Source of the DNA: Anaerolineaceae bacterium UBA5365
Lineage (GTDB): Bacteria > Chloroflexota > Anaerolineae > Anaerolineales > Anaerolineaceae
Length of the DNA stretch: 13,036 nt
Assembly (NCBI GenBank): GCA_002407905.1
Contig: DHPL01000045.1
Coordinates: 1-13,036 of the forward strand
Reading direction: 5' to 3'
The notes under the pieces were generated by a model. The model had not been told where the DNA came from. It did no database searches and was given only the letters and a program-made list of their open reading frames with translations. Each line of letters starts with the position of its first letter. The stretch's first letter is position 1. This document shows, piece by piece, positions 12,092 through 13,036 of this stretch. The position numbers and the translations under genes were made by a program.

Positions 12092-13036
12092 TCCAGTCCT
12101 GGCGGCATGCGCTACGGTGCTCATCGCGGCCGCGGTCTTGCGCGCCATATCCCGCAGAGCATCCCGGGTTGCTTCAGCCTTGTCTTCCGAGAAAATTGGG
12201 CTGCCAATATCCCCACCCTTTCCTAAACCAGGGTCGATAGGAATGCGCCCCAGGAGCAATACGCCGGCCCGCCTGGCCAGGTTTTCGCCGCCCGCTTCGC
12301 CAAAGAGAAAGAGTTTTTCCCCATCCGGCATGGGCAGGAATGCCATATTCTCCACAATACCCAGTACTGGCACATCCAGTTTATGGAACATGGAGATCGC
12401 CCTGCTGGCGTCATCCACGGCAACTTGCTGAGGGGTCGTCACGATCACCGCTCCGCCGATGGGCAGGGTTTGGGCCACCGAGAGCTGAACATCACCCGTT
12501 CCAGGCGGCATGTCGATGATCAGGTAATCCAGTTCGCCCCAATTAAAGTCGGTGAGGAATTGCTGGATGGCGTTGTGCAGCATGGGGCCGCGCCAGATGA
12601 GGGGCTGGCCTTCGCTCACCAGGAAACCGATGCTCAGGACCTTCATCCCATTGATTTCAGCCGGATCCGGTTTTTGGCCTTCCTGCATGGGCGGCAGTTC
12701 ATCAATGCCCAGCATCCGGGGCACATTCGGGCCGTAAATATCGGCATCCAGAAGGCCCACCTTGGCTCCATCCGCGGCGAGCGCGCTTGCCAAAGCCACC
12801 GAGACGGTGCTTTTTCCCACGCCGCCCTTTCCCGAGCTAACGGCAATCACGTGTTTGAAGCAGTTATCGCCCAGGTCTACTTTTTGCTGGCCGCGCACCC
12901 GGGCAGTCATGTTAATCTCAACTTCCTTCGCCCCAGTCATACTTAATACTGCCGTGCGGCAGTCATTTTCAATCTTGCGTTTCAACGGGCAGGCGGGTGT
13001 AGTGAGCACAACGGAAAAACTGACCTTCTCTCCTTC
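12089..13036 (-). CDS. mrp: Mrp/NBP35-type P-loop ATPase (ApbC), 5' end outside window
   Basis: This Fe-S cluster carrier or scaffold type ATPase of the Mrp/ApbC/Nbp35 family shows 315 residues, open to the window edge. The family N-terminal MIP18/DUF59 domain is partly present, recognisable by SFSVVLTTPACPLK; this run continues upstream of a GTG at 13009, so that GTG is coding Val and not the start. The deviant Walker A is SSGKGGVGKST (about visible residues 67-77). It is followed by DADIYGPNVP, WRGPM and IDMPPGTGD (Walker B region), and TTPQQVAVDD, all Mrp hallmarks. The C-terminal CxxC that binds the bridging Fe-S cluster in many Mrp proteins is absent: the segment after IVENMAF reads LPMPDGEKLFLFGEAGG. 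The gene lies 15 bases before ricT, forming the upstream visible end of a five-gene run. Confidence 0.95.
   Translation of the reverse strand, partial: EGEKVSFSVVLTTPACPLKRKIENDCRTAVLSMTGAKEVEINMTARVRGQQKVDLGDNCFKHVIAVSSGKGGVGKSTVSVALASALAADGAKVGLLDADIYGPNVPRMLGIDELPPMQEGQKPDPAEINGMKVLSIGFLVSEGQPLIWRGPMLHNAIQQFLTDFNWGELDYLIIDMPPGTGDVQLSVAQTLPIGGAVIVTTPQQVAVDDASRAISMFHKLDVPVLGIVENMAFLPMPDGEKLFLFGEAGGENLARRAGVLLLGRIPIDPGLGKGGDIGSPIFSEDKAEATRDALRDMARKTAAAMSTVAHAARTG

Noticed and set aside
12982..13009. GTG at 13009 as the start codon of mrp
   Set aside because: The frame stays open upstream to the window edge and the residues before it (VSFSV) continue the conserved N-terminal domain pattern leading to VLTTPACPLK. 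The purine-rich GAAGGAG at the edge is too far (about 20 bases) to serve this GTG.

Overview
The window looks like chromosomal DNA of an anaerobic-type Chloroflexota bacterium, probably class Anaerolineae. This is an inference from the gene set (RicT/PSP1-type protein, Mrp, PIG-L deacetylase, M20D amidohydrolase, a simple Tat cluster and LacZ-type GH2 next to GH31), moderate to high GC, good AGGAGG-type Shine-Dalgarno sites and a tRNA-Asp without encoded CCA. No alignment could be run, so the taxonomy is tentative. I see no phage genes, transposases, integrases, CRISPR arrays or toxin-antitoxin pairs.

Layout. 1-65: the 3' part of tRNA-Asp(GUC), followed by a clear intrinsic terminator (70-98). 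146-1539 (-): an MFS permease with its own terminator. 1677-4145 (+): a GH31 alpha-glycosidase, divergent from the permease. The 137-bp intergenic region holds both start signals and a palindromic operator-like cluster. 4153-5374 (-): tatC, tatA and a second TatA/B-like gene, converging on GH31 with 7 bp between stop codons. 5454-8402 (+): a LacZ-type GH2 beta-galactosidase, divergent from tatC. Their short intergenic region carries two opposed TATAAT boxes and an inverted repeat. 8373-13036 (-): a tightly packed co-directional run in transcription order mrp (5' end cut by the window), ricT, PIG-L deacetylase, M20 amidohydrolase and THEP1-like NTPase. Its last gene overlaps the 3' end of GH2 by 30 bp.

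How the genes may work together. The permease, GH31 and GH2 form a plausible intracellular oligosaccharide uptake and hydrolysis set. Neither hydrolase has a signal peptide or twin-arginine motif, so the tat genes between them are probably unrelated to their export. The second block links an Fe-S scaffold/carrier type ATPase (Mrp) with RicT, whose B. subtilis relative sits in an Fe-S-containing RNA-maturation complex. Two hydrolases acting on N-acyl/N-acetyl amides and a small NTPase follow. Tight spacing (15-bp gap, 35-bp overlap, 2-bp gap, 4-bp overlap) suggests co-expression, but a shared pathway is not demonstrated.

No intergenic stretch exceeds 300 bases. The longest non-coding parts are 66-195 (two terminators) and 1540-1676 (divergent promoter region). 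The most interesting items are: RicT with a long Arg-rich tail and an apparently leaderless promoter using the upstream stop codon; an Mrp without the usual C-terminal CxxC; operator-like repeats at both glycosidase promoters; and a hairpin between tatA and the tatB-like gene whose 3' arm resembles the 16S anti-Shine-Dalgarno.
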